NCBI RefSeq assembly: GCF_003268475.1
Contig: NZ_MCIF01000002.1
Coordinates: 5,912,818 to 5,950,207, forward strand
Direction of reading: 5' to 3'
DNA: 37,390 bases
From: Thermogemmatispora tikiterensis
GTDB lineage: Bacteria; Chloroflexota; Ktedonobacteria; Ktedonobacterales; Ktedonobacteraceae
Part shown: piece after piece, positions 26,929 through 35,633 of the stretch
How positions within the stretch are numbered: position 1 is the stretch's first letter
Layout: each line of letters opens with the position of its first letter
The notes under the pieces: generated by a model
Told to the model about the DNA's origin: nothing
The model's database searches: none
Seen by the model: only the letters and a program-made list of their open reading frames with translations
Made by a program: the position numbers and the translations under genes

Positions 26929-27641
26929 AGAATGTTGACGGCCCGCGCCGCCAGGATGGCCAGGACGAGCAGAGAGAGCAAGGACTCCAGCATCATCAGA
27001 GCCTTGGCCCGGCGCGTCAGTGGCATAGTATCCGTCGGGCTGAAGGCGGTGGCTGTGGTGAAGGCCAGGAAGAGATAGTCGAGGAAGTGGGGAACCCAGC
27101 CACTGCTGTTCCCGTTCGCCTGTTGAGGGAAGAGGAAGTCGGCGGCGCGGTGACCGCGTCGATGCCGTCCCACTGGTCCCCCGCCGTCGATTTCCCAGTA
27201 CCAGAGAGCAAAGACCAGAATATTGGAGGTCCAGAGCAGGGCGGCGGCCCGTAGCAGGATATCGGCCCGCGTGCTGCGCGGCAGGTTGAAGATGAGCAAC
27301 GCCACGGCACTGCCCAGGGCCAGGGTCACGATCGCGAGCAACCCAAAAGCCAGGTGACGCTGCAAACGGTGGATGTGTTGAGATCGCCAGCCGGACCGGG
27401 CCAGGAATCTGAACACGATGACCCCAGCCACAATGATTCCTTCCAGGACCAACGGGAGCCAGTTCGGCCCGAGGGTCAGCCAGGGGGGCAAAACTGCGTA
27501 GAGGAGGCCGCAGAGCAGGGCAGCGATCAGGGCCAGCCAGCGCGGCGCGATCTTGCTCTCTTTTGCCCCTTGCTGTAGCTGTTGCTCGCCTGCTCCTTGC
27601 TGTATTTCTGTCGCTCCGTGCGATTTCCGATGCTCTTCCAT
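26925..27641 (-). CDS. DUF1345-like membrane protein with channel-like C-terminal hairpin
   Basis: The 238-residue protein has six hydrophobic segments starting at about residues 33, 57, 90, 130, 185 and 212, after a polar Gln/Gly-rich N-terminus. The block TSNILVFALWYWEIDGGGP resembles DUF1345 proteins. The last two helices with the loop LFLAFTTATAFSPTDTMPLT resemble the pore-helix, filter and inner-helix arrangement of two-TM potassium channels, but the TVGYGD filter is missing. No function is established. The gene converges on the deaminase, the two stop codons sharing the four bases TTAA. An imperfect inverted repeat lies upstream at 27674-27709. Confidence 0.65.
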   Translation of the reverse strand: MEEHRKSHGATEIQQGAGEQQLQQGAKESKIAPRWLALIAALLCGLLYAVLPPWLTLGPNWLPLVLEGIIVAGVIVFRFLARSGWRSQHIHRLQRHLAFGLLAIVTLALGSAVALLIFNLPRSTRADILLRAAALLWTSNILVFALWYWEIDGGGPVGRHRRGHRAADFLFPQQANGNSSGWVPHFLDYLFLAFTTATAFSPTDTMPLTRRAKALMMLESLLSLLVLAILAARAVNIL

Positions 27642-27673
27642 GCTTCTTTCTCTCTTGCGTGATTGCCTGAAGT

Positions 27674-27709
27674 CAGTCTGTTCTCTCCCGGTCAGGCTAG
27701 AGCAGACTG
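27674..27709. repeat. Imperfect 11-bp inverted repeat upstream of the DUF1345-like gene
   Basis: CAGTCTGTTCT (27674-27684) and AGAGCAGACTG (27699-27709) are complementary except for one T-G position, with a 14-nt loop. It ends about 33 bp before the start codon of the minus-strand gene, so it could be a leader hairpin or operator. Confidence 0.35.
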
Positions 27710-27844
27710 CCGCTCGCCTATCAGGGTAGCGAAGTTGTCACCCGGTTGCAAGTTCTTCTCCTGTACCTGGCTCTTTCCCTCTCTCGGCGCTCCTCCTCCT
27801 GCTGCACAAGAGAGCGGTGCGATCTTCTTCTGATTTTACACAAG

Positions 27845-27866
27845 ATTATGAATGATCAGTCATAAT
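27845..27866. promoter_or_regulatory. AT-rich palindrome in the space before the sensor kinase
   Basis: ATTATGA (27845-27851) and TCATAAT (27860-27866) form a perfect 7-bp inverted repeat with an 8-nt spacer, in the AT-richest part of the 845-bp divergent region 27642-28486. It could be an operator for either flanking gene. The remainder of this region (27870-28486) is G-rich on the plus strand with repeated GGGCTGGCTG segments and shows no gene I can support. Confidence 0.35.
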
Positions 27867-28486
27867 AGTAGCAGGAAAGGAGAGAGAAAGGGCAGAGATA
27901 ATGGCAATATTTTCAAACAAGACCAATGACAGGTGCAAAATAGGCTAGTATCTGCTATAGTAGAAAACAGGAGAGGACCCCGGAGGGCTGGCTGTTGTTG
28001 GGAGGGGGGAGTACTGTGAGCGGGGCTGGCTGCAGGAGTGGGGAAGCTGGCAGTGGCCTGGGATGAGCAGCAGTTGCCCTGTGAAGGGGGGAAGGCAAGT
28101 ATCAAGCAAATAAGCAAGATGGCTGGAAAGGCGAGGGGAGAGACCATGACACGGCCAGAGCGCCTGTGGGGGCCAGCAGGGGCGATGCGATGGCGATGGC
28201 CCAGCCTGGTTGGTGGTCTTCCACAGCGTTGTGGCAGGCACAAAGCCGGGCGGAGGACAACCAGCATATGGCCTATGGAAGCGACTGAGGTGATCCGCTG
28301 TCCGGGGTCGGAGTATGTTCCTCGCAGAGCGTGTTACGAGAAGCTCCAGGTTGCAGAGAGAGCGGAAGAGGTGTAGTGTGGTCAGCAAAGAGAACCTCCA
28401 TGTGAGCACTCAGCAGAGCGGACGGCTGGCAAGTCCTGCTCGACAAGGGCACAGCGGACTGGAGCGGTCAGGAGAAGGGGGGAAAC

Positions 28487-31027
28487 ATGCGTACTGCAGA
28501 GCATGATTCGGGCATCTTCGCCTCGCGGTCTGGTACAGGCAAGGAGGCAGGAGAGACCGCTGGAGAAGAGGGAAAGGGAGCCGCCTCAGCTCTTGCGCCG
28601 CTGAGCGCACCCATTCTCGTCACCACGATTCTCGACGAATTCAGCGCCATTAGCGACTATCGGGTGCTGCAAGACAGTCTGCCGCGGCGGCTGGCCTCGC
28701 TGCTGCGGAGCCGCTACGTCCTGCTCTACAAGCGTATCGGAGAGACGCTGCAATTCGTCTCAGGGACCTTTGACGATCGCCCAGGCTGGTCGACCTCGCT
28801 GCTGGCGGTGGCCCAGATCAATCCTATCGACCTCAACAGTGAGCGGCCCGAGGCCCGAGCCTGGAGACTGCGGTGTGTGGCTACTGCGCCAGCAGACAAG
28901 AGCGAGCCGCAGCTGGTTGCCGTGCCGCTGATCTATCGTCAGCGGGCCACCGGCGTCCTGGTAGCCATCCGTGGCGGCCACGAAGGTCAGCCTGCAGCTG
29001 GGGGCCAGTCTGCCGGTTCTCCTGGTGGCACCATTGGCAGCCGCCTGCCGGCCTATTGGAGCGAAGAAGAGATTCATGTGCTGGAGGCCGTCGCTGGTGT
29101 CAGCGCCATGCTCCTTGAAAACACCCTGCTGCTGGAGCGAGACCGTGAGCGTATCCAAGAGCTTTCATTGCTCAACAGCATCGGCAGCCAGATCAACAGT
29201 GCCGTGCACGATCTTGAGCGTCTGTGCACCATTATCATGCAGCGCAGCCGTGAAATTGCGCCGCTTGATCTCTGCGACGTGCTCCTCTCGCCTCCGATGG
29301 GCAGGCAGGCGCCCTGGATTAGTCCGGCCCTGAGCGAAGCGCTCTTCCGCTATGCGCGCGAGCAGGGGAGCCATCCCACGCCGCTCCTCATCGAGCGCCC
29401 GGGCAGTCCGCGCACCGCTGACTATCTCTGTCATCTGCCAGGCAGCCTCAATACCTTCATTGCCCTGCCGCTCATCAGCGGAGGCGATCCTGGGCGGCGT
29501 GGTCGGCTCTGTGGTTCCGAAGAGAGAGAGCCGCGGGTGCTAGGCCTCTTAGTAGGGGGCACTTATCGGCCCTGGAAAGTGCGCCATGTTGAACTGATGA
29601 TGCTGCAAGTACTGGCCAGTCAGGCCAGCGCCGCTCTGGAGAATATTCACCTCATGACTGAGGTCATCGAAGCGCGTAACGAAGCGCGCAAGCTCCTGCG
29701 CCAGGTTCTTGACGACCAGCGTCTCAAAGAGCTGATCCTGGAGAGCATTCCCAGCGGATTGATGACCATAGATCTCAGCGGGCAGATCACTACCTTCAAC
29801 CGGGCGGCCTCGCTCATCCTGGGCTATCATCCCTACGAAGCCCTGGGTCAGCCGGTGCACAAGATTCTGCCGCTCAAGAACCCCCAGGTCCTGCGCGAAG
29901 TCCTGCAGTCTGGCCCTGGCCACCGCTCCCCAGCGACCTATCATGAGACGCTCATCTCCCACGATCGGCAGGGGCAGGACCTGGTGCTTGACATGACCTG
30001 GCAGCCTCTCTGTAACGACCGGGGGAGGCAGATTGGTACCCTGCTCACCTTCAGTGACGTCACCTCCATGCATCGTCTGCAGGAAGAGAAGCGTCGACTG
30101 GACGAACTGGCGTCGCTGGGCAAGATGGCGGCCAGTGTTGCCCATGAAGTGCGCAATCCCCTGGCCTCCATCAAAATCACCATGCAGATGCTCATGGACG
30201 ACCTGGAGAAACTCGTGCAGCGTGAAGCAGCCGAAGGCAGCGAAGGCGGTGATCGGGGAGGCCAGGCTCAGCCCCGCCTCGAAGAGCATCGTGGGGCCCA
30301 GGAGTCGATCGCCGTCGTTCTCAAAGAAGTTGAGCGTCTCGACAACATCGTACGCGAGTTGCTGCTCTTCGCCAAGCCGCGCCAATTGCATCGTGTGCCC
30401 TGTGATCTCATTGCCCTCAATGAGCACGTCTTGCAGACGCTACAGCCCTGTCTGAATGAGGCCGGGATTGTCGTCCATCGTGTCTATCAGCGCGATCTCC
30501 TGGAGCAGCCGCAGCGGCGGCTTGCCGTTATTCTCGCCGACATGGAACAGATGGAACAAGTACTTTTCAACCTCTACACCAATGCTATCCAGGCCATGCC
30601 AGAAGGAGGAATCCTCACCGTCTCGGCTCAGATCGTCCTGCCTCCGCGGTCTGGGACTGGTGCCAGCTATATCCTGCCGCGGGTGCGGGTTGCTGAGGGT
30701 GAAAGCAGTTATTTGACCTCAGAGGAGCAGCAGTGGCTGGAACTCTCCATCAGCGACACAGGCATCGGCATCCCGCCGGAGCAGTTGGATCTTATCTTCC
30801 AGCCCTTCTTCACTACCAAAGCGCACGGCATTGGGCTTGGCCTGGCCATTACCCAGCGTCTCATTGAGAGCCATCAAGGGCACATCAGCGTCGAAAGCCG
30901 CCTGGGCTACGGCGCCACCTTCACCATTCGCCTCCCTCTGGCGCCTGCTGACAATGGTGCTGAGATCGAAAATGAGGGCGAGTCTCGGACCACAGAATCA
31001 ACGAGCGGGGGACCACAGACATCATGA
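28487..31027 (+). CDS. Sensor histidine kinase, GAF-GAF-PAS-HisKA-HATPase
   Basis: This 846-residue kinase lacks obvious membrane helices and is probably cytoplasmic. Two GAF-like domains occupy about residues 48-215 and 225-390, and a PAS domain about 412-530 (IPSGLMTIDLSGQITTFNRA). The dimerisation helix has the phosphorylated His553 in SVAHEVRNPLASIKI. The ATP-binding domain has the N box NLYTNAIQAMPEGG (695-708), G1 DTGIGIPP, F box FQPFFTTK and G2 GIGLGLAI (781-788). A charged insertion of about 30 residues (near 580-605) extends the helix pair. The stop codon overlaps the next start as ATGA, so it is cognate to the NtrC-type regulator. A GAAGGGGGG binding site precedes ATG 28487. Confidence 0.93.
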   Translation: MRTAEHDSGIFASRSGTGKEAGETAGEEGKGAASALAPLSAPILVTTILDEFSAISDYRVLQDSLPRRLASLLRSRYVLLYKRIGETLQFVSGTFDDRPGWSTSLLAVAQINPIDLNSERPEARAWRLRCVATAPADKSEPQLVAVPLIYRQRATGVLVAIRGGHEGQPAAGGQSAGSPGGTIGSRLPAYWSEEEIHVLEAVAGVSAMLLENTLLLERDRERIQELSLLNSIGSQINSAVHDLERLCTIIMQRSREIAPLDLCDVLLSPPMGRQAPWISPALSEALFRYAREQGSHPTPLLIERPGSPRTADYLCHLPGSLNTFIALPLISGGDPGRRGRLCGSEEREPRVLGLLVGGTYRPWKVRHVELMMLQVLASQASAALENIHLMTEVIEARNEARKLLRQVLDDQRLKELILESIPSGLMTIDLSGQITTFNRAASLILGYHPYEALGQPVHKILPLKNPQVLREVLQSGPGHRSPATYHETLISHDRQGQDLVLDMTWQPLCNDRGRQIGTLLTFSDVTSMHRLQEEKRRLDELASLGKMAASVAHEVRNPLASIKITMQMLMDDLEKLVQREAAEGSEGGDRGGQAQPRLEEHRGAQESIAVVLKEVERLDNIVRELLLFAKPRQLHRVPCDLIALNEHVLQTLQPCLNEAGIVVHRVYQRDLLEQPQRRLAVILADMEQMEQVLFNLYTNAIQAMPEGGILTVSAQIVLPPRSGTGASYILPRVRVAEGESSYLTSEEQQWLELSISDTGIGIPPEQLDLIFQPFFTTKAHGIGLGLAITQRLIESHQGHISVESRLGYGATFTIRLPLAPADNGAEIENEGESRTTESTSGGPQTS

Positions 31028-32424
31028 GCATGTTCATTCTCATCATCGATGATGAGCCGCACCTGCCGCACCAGATCGCCCGCTATCTGGGCAGACACGG
31101 CTACGAAGTGGAAACTGTCGCTGAAGGTGAGGCTGGTCTGCGGATCATTCAGCAATGCTCGGTTGACCTTGTCTTGCTGGACCTGCGCCTGCCTGGGCTG
31201 AGCGGGCTAGAGGTTCTCAAACGCATCAGGGCCAGCGAGCCGGAGCTTCCTGTAATCATGCTGACCGCCTATGGGGATGTACGCAGCGCGGTCGAAGCCA
31301 TGAAGCTGGGGGCTTCCGACTACCTGCTCAAAGGGTTCGACCTCGAAGAGCTACTGCTCGTCGTCCAGCGTGCCCTGGAGACCAGTGCCATGTACCGCGA
31401 GCTGCGCCAGCTGCGGCGCGAGCGCAGCGATAACTATCACTTCAACTACATTGTTGGGCACAGCGAGCGCATGCGTCAGGTATTTGAGATGGTTGCCCGT
31501 GTGGCTCGCAGCGACACTGCCTCTGTCCTCATCACTGGCGAGAGCGGGACCGGCAAAGAAGTCGTCGCGCATGCCATTCACGAACAGAGTCCGCGCGCCT
31601 CTGGCCCTTTCCAGCCCCTGAACTGTGCTGCCATCGCCCATAACCTCCTCGAGAGCGAACTCTTTGGCTACGAGCCATATGCCTTCACCGATGCGCGCAA
31701 GCAGAAGCGTGGACTCCTGGAGCTAGCTGATGGGGGTACGCTCTTTCTCGATGAGATCGGTGAAATGCCGCTAGATATGCAGGCCAAGCTCCTGCGGGTG
31801 CTGGAGACGCGCTCCTTCTTTCGTCTGGGAGGGAGCAAGGAAGTCAAAATCAACGTGCGCGTCATCGCTGCCACCAACCGTGATTTGCAGAAGGCGATGG
31901 CTGAGGGAACCTTTCGCCGCGACCTCTTCTATCGTCTGGCAGTCATGCAGATCAACCTGCCGCCATTACGTGAGCGCCCGGGGGACATCTTACTTTTCGC
32001 CTCGCGTTTCGTCGAAGATTTCAACAAGTCATTGGGACGCAACGTGCGCCGCATCTCGCCCGAGGCCCAGCGTCTTCTGCTTGCCTATAGCTGGCCGGGC
32101 AATGTGCGTGAGCTTAAGAACGTCATTGAACGGGCCATGATTCTCAGCAACGGCGATGAAATCCAGCCGGCCCATCTGCCCCAGGAGATCGTTGGCTACA
32201 GCGAGAGCCGTCAGCTTGATGCCTGTGATCCCTGGGAGGAGTGGCTGGCTGGCCATCCGGAGCAGCCCCTGCCGTTGGAGCGTATTGTAGAGCGAGTGGA
32301 GCAATATTTCATTCGTCAGGCGCTCTGCGAAGCCGGACACAATCGTACGCGGGCGGCGGAATTGCTAGGAATGAGCAAAGTCGACCAGCTGCGTTATCTG
32401 ATGCGCAAGCATGGCATTGAATGA
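31024..32424 (+). CDS. NtrC-type response regulator with altered GAFTGA loop
   Basis: The 466-residue protein has a receiver domain with acidic residues 9-11, phospho-acceptor Asp53, Thr81 and Lys103 (followed by Gly rather than Pro). An AAA+ domain follows with Walker A GESGTGKE (172-179), Walker B LFLDEIGEM (240-248) and arginine-finger region GTFRRDLFYRL. A Fis-type DNA-binding helix pair lies at the end (NRTRAAELLGMSKVDQLRYL). The loop that contacts sigma-54, normally GAFTGA, reads YAFTDA (219-224). It overlaps the kinase gene by four bases and is its partner. Whether it works with sigma-54 depends on rpoN being present; it may act differently. Confidence 0.92.
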   Translation: MSMFILIIDDEPHLPHQIARYLGRHGYEVETVAEGEAGLRIIQQCSVDLVLLDLRLPGLSGLEVLKRIRASEPELPVIMLTAYGDVRSAVEAMKLGASDYLLKGFDLEELLLVVQRALETSAMYRELRQLRRERSDNYHFNYIVGHSERMRQVFEMVARVARSDTASVLITGESGTGKEVVAHAIHEQSPRASGPFQPLNCAAIAHNLLESELFGYEPYAFTDARKQKRGLLELADGGTLFLDEIGEMPLDMQAKLLRVLETRSFFRLGGSKEVKINVRVIAATNRDLQKAMAEGTFRRDLFYRLAVMQINLPPLRERPGDILLFASRFVEDFNKSLGRNVRRISPEAQRLLLAYSWPGNVRELKNVIERAMILSNGDEIQPAHLPQEIVGYSESRQLDACDPWEEWLAGHPEQPLPLERIVERVEQYFIRQALCEAGHNRTRAAELLGMSKVDQLRYLMRKHGIE

Positions 32425-32671
32425 AGGTGAAGGGAGCGAGGTCGGGACTGCTTTCTTTCAGCCGGTTGCCTGCTGGAGCCTGTTAAACCCGGGAGATGGG
32501 CAGTAGGAGCGTGCCCAGTGCCAGGCCAGAGTCAGGACGAGGCCGACCTATGCTATGTGAGGCGCTCTCCGCAGAGGGTAGGGAGGAGGGAGAGGCAGGT
32601 GCGCCAGGGCGAGCCGGAGCACGGTCTCGGCGACAGGCGAGGAAGAGCAGCCTGGCAAAGCGATGCCAGGC

Positions 32672-33661
32672 TCAGGAGTCGAGCAGTGTCTCATTCTCTT
32701 CCTCGCCCAGACGCAGCAGCTCCGCCTCGATCTCACGCCAGGCCTCCTGCTCGGCCTCAGCGTTAGAGAGGCGGCGTTGGTGCTGGAGCCGGGCCACACG
32801 CTGGCGGAAGGTGGCTAAGATTGGGCGTTGTTTCTCTGGGGAGGGCATTGGTCGCAGCTCGATCTGCGAGGGGGCGTAGAACTCGCTGGGATCGAATGCC
32901 AGCGAAGCCAGATCGCTAAAGATGGCCAGCAAGCTCATACGCTGTTGGGAGAAATAGCCCACCTCGGTGCTGGAGGCCAGCAAGCAGCCGGCGACACGCC
33001 CTCCGAGCCAGATTGGATGGGCGGCGGCGCTGATCTCGAATTCGCTCTGGTAAGCGGGGACGAGGTGGTACTTGCGCAAATCTTCGATACTCTGGACGCG
33101 CCCCGACTCCACCACGTAGCCAGCCAGCGACTCCATTCCCAGGAAGAGGGCCATTTGCTCCAGATCGGCGGTCCAGGGGAGTGTCCCTTTTCCCATGCGC
33201 TCGCGCAGGCTGCGGATCTTCCCATCCGGGTGAGGGGGCATACACTGGATCAGGGTGATGGACATTCCCAGGTGATTTGGATCGAGCTGGGCCAGGGCCT
33301 GGCGCAGGACCATCTCGCCGATCTGCCAGAAGCGCAGCGATTCGATCGTCGTGGTACGAGCGCTGAGCACCTGGGAGAAGAACTCAGAGGGCACTTGCTC
33401 GACGGCGCTCTCACGCAGGAGGGCGTCGATATCGGGAAAACTGCGACGCAGGGCCTCCAGCAGCTCCTGTCGATACTGGGGGTGAACGGCCTGGACGAGG
33501 CGGATCAGGTGGGAGCGATGGGGCCTTGACTCGCCGTTCGCCCAGCGAGATAGCGTCATAGTCGTTACTCCGAGCGCCGTTGCGAGGCGCTGGCGCTCCG
33601 CCGTTGTTCGGATGAGCCGCTGCAAGACGGACTGCCAGGACGGGGATTCGCTCACGCTCAT
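32672..33661 (-). CDS. Helix-turn-helix regulator with GAF-like sensor domain
   Basis: The 329-residue protein starts with an XRE-like helix-turn-helix (AERQRLATALGVTTMTLSRW, then ANGESRPHRSHLIRLVQAV, about residues 16-60). A region of about 170 residues follows whose pattern (SLRFWQIGEMVLRQALAQLD, GMESLAGYVVESGRVQSIED, AAHPIWLGGRVAGCLLAS) suggests a GAF-type ligand domain. The C-terminal 60 residues are charged and helical, probably coiled coil (RQRVARLQHQRRLSNAEAEQ). It is divergent from the single-domain receiver gene and convergent with the NtrC-type regulator. Start 33661 has a GAGGGGG sequence nearby. Signal and targets unknown. The 247-bp space 32425-32671 shows nothing recognisable. 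Confidence 0.75.
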   Translation of the reverse strand: MSVSESPSWQSVLQRLIRTTAERQRLATALGVTTMTLSRWANGESRPHRSHLIRLVQAVHPQYRQELLEALRRSFPDIDALLRESAVEQVPSEFFSQVLSARTTTIESLRFWQIGEMVLRQALAQLDPNHLGMSITLIQCMPPHPDGKIRSLRERMGKGTLPWTADLEQMALFLGMESLAGYVVESGRVQSIEDLRKYHLVPAYQSEFEISAAAHPIWLGGRVAGCLLASSTEVGYFSQQRMSLLAIFSDLASLAFDPSEFYAPSQIELRPMPSPEKQRPILATFRQRVARLQHQRRLSNAEAEQEAWREIEAELLRLGEEENETLLDS

Positions 33662-34000
33662 ACTCGCCCCCTCAGACTCCTACTCTCTGTTCCTGTATTG
33701 ATGCTCTTCTGGCATATGATAACAGAGGGAACAGGCAGAGTCAACCAGAAGACGCCAGTTTCGATTCTGCCTTCTCACGGGAGTGGCGTGCGCCCTTCTA
33801 ATAATCAGCTGTCCGCTTGTGTCAGACGAAGCATGCTCAATGGCCTTATGGGGCAGCTCTTCCATCGGAGACTATACTGTAAGGTGGGGACAGTTGTGAA
33901 GTCTACGGCGCTTATCTATCTATCTATCCGCAGGCATCGGCGTGCGTTGTGTCAGCCCTACTGGTACGCCAGGGGAAGGGCCGGGAGAGGCAGACAGACG

Positions 34001-34399
34001 ATGAAACGTATTATTGTAGTAGATGATGATAAGGAAACGCGAGAAATTATCACCTTTGTGCTAAGCCGCAATGGCTTTGAGGTGATCACGGCGGCGGATG
34101 GCAGGCAGCTGGCAGCGCTCCTGGAGGTGGAGAGGCCGGACCTGATTATTCTGGATGTCATGATGCCGGGGCTAGACGGCTATCAGATTTTTAACCGCTT
34201 GCGTCATGATCCGGTCCTGCATCAGATACCGGTAATCATTATGACGGCCCATGCTGAGCACATTTATGAGCGGATTAGTGTTGATCTGGGGGCGGCGGAT
34301 CATATTACGAAGCCCTTCCATCCCTTGGAGCTGGTGGAGAAGGTTAAGGGTCTCTTCCGCATGCTGTCGTGTGAAGCCAGCTGGGATGAGGTGAAGTGA
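34001..34399 (+). CDS. Single-domain response regulator (CheY-like receiver)
   Basis: The 132-residue protein is one receiver domain: acidic pocket Asp8-10 (IIVVDDDKE), phospho-acceptor Asp52 (LIILDVMMPGLDG), Thr82 (IIMTAHAE) and Lys104 (ITKPFHP). No output domain follows, so it must act through a partner protein. ATG 34001 is preferred to upstream in-frame starts because it begins at the domain boundary and GAGAGG lies ten bases before it. The 339-bp upstream space contains a short TATC repeat (about 33911-33927) and no gene. A strong stem-loop follows directly after the stop codon. Confidence 0.9.
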   Translation: MKRIIVVDDDKETREIITFVLSRNGFEVITAADGRQLAALLEVERPDLIILDVMMPGLDGYQIFNRLRHDPVLHQIPVIIMTAHAEHIYERISVDLGAADHITKPFHPLELVEKVKGLFRMLSCEASWDEVK

Positions 34400-34409
34400 G
34401 GAAAGCAGG

Positions 34410-34436
34410 CAGGCAGCCAGACAGGCTGGCTGCCTG
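34410..34436 (+). terminator. Perfect 11-bp stem-loop after the receiver gene
   Basis: CAGGCAGCCAG-acagg-CTGGCTGCCTG begins 11 nt after the stop codon and is followed by GTTGAGAAAG, so there is no T-run. Position and stability fit a terminator or 3'-end protecting hairpin. Confidence 0.55.
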
Positions 34437-34567
34437 GTTGAGAAAGATGCGCTGGGCGTGGGCAAAGGCAGACGAGCCGGCTGCGATCTTGCGGGATGGC
34501 GGAGAAGTTGGTATCATTATCAACAGGGGCGTTTTTGGCAAGTTCCTCCTAAGGAAGCAGAGCAGCC

Positions 34568-35023
34568 ATGCCAAACAGATATGAGCGCGAGATTGAGGAG
34601 ATCCTCCGGAACCTGGAACAGGGTGAGTCGCAGGACTCGCGGTGGTCGCGGTTCGCCGGTCGCTCCCGTGCAGGTCGTCGGTGGCGTTTCTCGCTGCCGC
34701 GTCTGCGTTTTCCTGCGGTTGCCTGGACACTGGATGCCTCTCAGTGGTTTTTACTCCTCAGCATCATTGCAGCCCTGATCGCGGGTGGTTTTGCTTATGC
34801 CCTGCAAGGCCCTGGGGTCTTTACCGGGCTGATGGCGATTGTGAGCCTGGTCTGCCTGGTGGCCGTCTTGCTTGTCCAGCTCTGGCGGCGCCCGCGTTAC
34901 TCTTCGGCAGCTTATGGTGGGGGCAGAGTGACCCCTTTACGTCCGCAGCGGCTGTCGCGCTTGACAACTCGTTGGCAGCTTTTCCTGTTAAAGCTGCGCT
35001 ATCGCCGCAAGCGTGATTTGTAA
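34568..35023 (+). CDS. Small membrane protein, Chloroflexi-type, unknown function
   Basis: The 151-residue protein has a short acidic amphipathic N-terminus (RYEREIEEILRNLEQGE), an Arg-rich stretch, two hydrophobic helices (about 59-78, FLLLSIIAALIAGGFAYALQ, and 84-105) and a basic tail rich in Arg and Lys. The N-terminal EIEEIL motif followed by two TM helices is a recurring pattern in small Chloroflexota proteins that I recognise only as hypothetical. AAGGAAGCAGAGC precedes the ATG. It is not obviously in an operon with the receiver gene because the hairpin at 34410-34436 intervenes. Confidence 0.7.
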   Translation: MPNRYEREIEEILRNLEQGESQDSRWSRFAGRSRAGRRWRFSLPRLRFPAVAWTLDASQWFLLLSIIAALIAGGFAYALQGPGVFTGLMAIVSLVCLVAVLLVQLWRRPRYSSAAYGGGRVTPLRPQRLSRLTTRWQLFLLKLRYRRKRDL

Positions 35024-35109
35024 GCTCAAGGCAGGATTGACGAGAGGCTGCTGGTAGCCTTTTGCCGGCTGGGATGCTGCCGAAGAGGCGGTGATGGGTG
35101 GGTTCCTAC

Positions 35110-35138
35110 TTGACAGCGAGATGTGGCCGTGTTATAGT
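35110..35138 (+). promoter_or_regulatory. Near-consensus promoter for the tRNA genes
   Basis: TTGACA (35110-35115) and TATAGT (35133-35138) are separated by exactly 17 nt, a near-perfect sigma-70-type promoter. It lies 89 bp upstream of tRNA-Pro and reads towards both tRNAs. Confidence 0.75.
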
Positions 35139-35226
35139 TGCAGGTGCGCAGTTGTAAGCGAATGCTCACCTGTAGCGGGCTGGGCAAAGAGCGCGAGCAG
35201 TGTAGGCGAGTAAGCCAGTCAGCTGA

Positions 35227-35299
35227 CGGGGTGTGGCGCAGTGGGTAGCGCGCATGGTTTGGGACCATGAGGTCCGCGGTTCAAATCCGCGCACCCCGA
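35227..35299 (+). tRNA. tRNA-Pro (anticodon TGG)
   Basis: The acceptor stem CGGGGTG (35227-35233) pairs with CACCCCG (35292-35298), followed by discriminator A. The D arm (GCGC...GCGC), the anticodon stem CATGG/CCATG with loop TTTGGGA (anticodon TGG at 35260-35262), and the T arm CGCGG-TTCAAAT-CCGCG are all canonical. CCA is not encoded. Confidence 0.97.
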
Positions 35300-35366
35300 T
35301 TTGTGGTGGCGCCGTGGCTGATCGCTCTTTGCCCTGGATGCTCACTCAGGACGGTGACCATCATTG

Positions 35367-35439
35367 GCGGGAGTAACTCAGGTGGTAGAGTACCTGCCTT
35401 CCAAGCAGGCTGTCGCGGGTTCGAGTCCCGTCTCCCGCT
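35367..35439 (+). tRNA. tRNA-Gly (anticodon TCC)
   Basis: The acceptor stem GCGGGAG (35367-35373) pairs with CTCCCGC (35432-35438), with discriminator T. The anticodon stem CCTGC/GCAGG encloses loop CTTCCAA, giving anticodon TCC (35400-35402). The T arm CGGGTTCGAGTCCCG is canonical. CCA is not encoded. A tyrosine recombinase gene begins about 195 bp downstream, so this tRNA is a candidate integration target. Confidence 0.97.
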
Positions 35440-35495
35440 CCCTCGACTCAGGAAACCAGTTCTCAAGCGGCTTCTCTGCCAGCAGGCTCGTCCGC

Positions 35496-35600
35496 TTGGC
35501 GGGAGGATCAGTCCGATAGCGACGGTAGTGCGTACCTGCCTCGGCGATCGTAGAGTATCTGCCTTCGGCTGATTTTCCTTCACGGGTGAGTGCCTGCCTG
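35496..35600 (+). repeat. Degenerate partial copies of tRNA-Gly sequence
   Basis: TTGGCGGGAG (35496-35505) repeats the ten bases at the 5' edge of tRNA-Gly. GGTAGtgcGTACCTGCCT (35524-35541) copies the tRNA D-arm/anticodon region GGTAGaGTACCTGCCT with a small insertion. CGTAGAGTATCTGCCTTC (35549-35566) matches the same region at 16 of 18 bases. GAGTGCCTGCCT near 35588 is a weaker echo. None can fold as a full tRNA. They look like decayed tandem tRNA pieces or scars of repeated recombination. Confidence 0.5.
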
Positions 35601-35633
35601 GCCGGGAAGCGCCTTCTCTGAAGGAGGTTTCCT

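Noticed and set aside
28146..28376. 76-codon plus-strand frame with a good GAGGGGAGAG binding site before the sensor kinase
   Set aside because: The product is Arg/Trp-rich and low in conserved pattern; the region is G-rich, so purine-rich sequences before an ATG are expected by chance.
33905..33930. TATC microsatellite upstream of the receiver gene, considered as a phase-variation tract
   Set aside because: Only about four units are present, too few for likely slippage, and it lies outside any coding region or clear promoter spacing.
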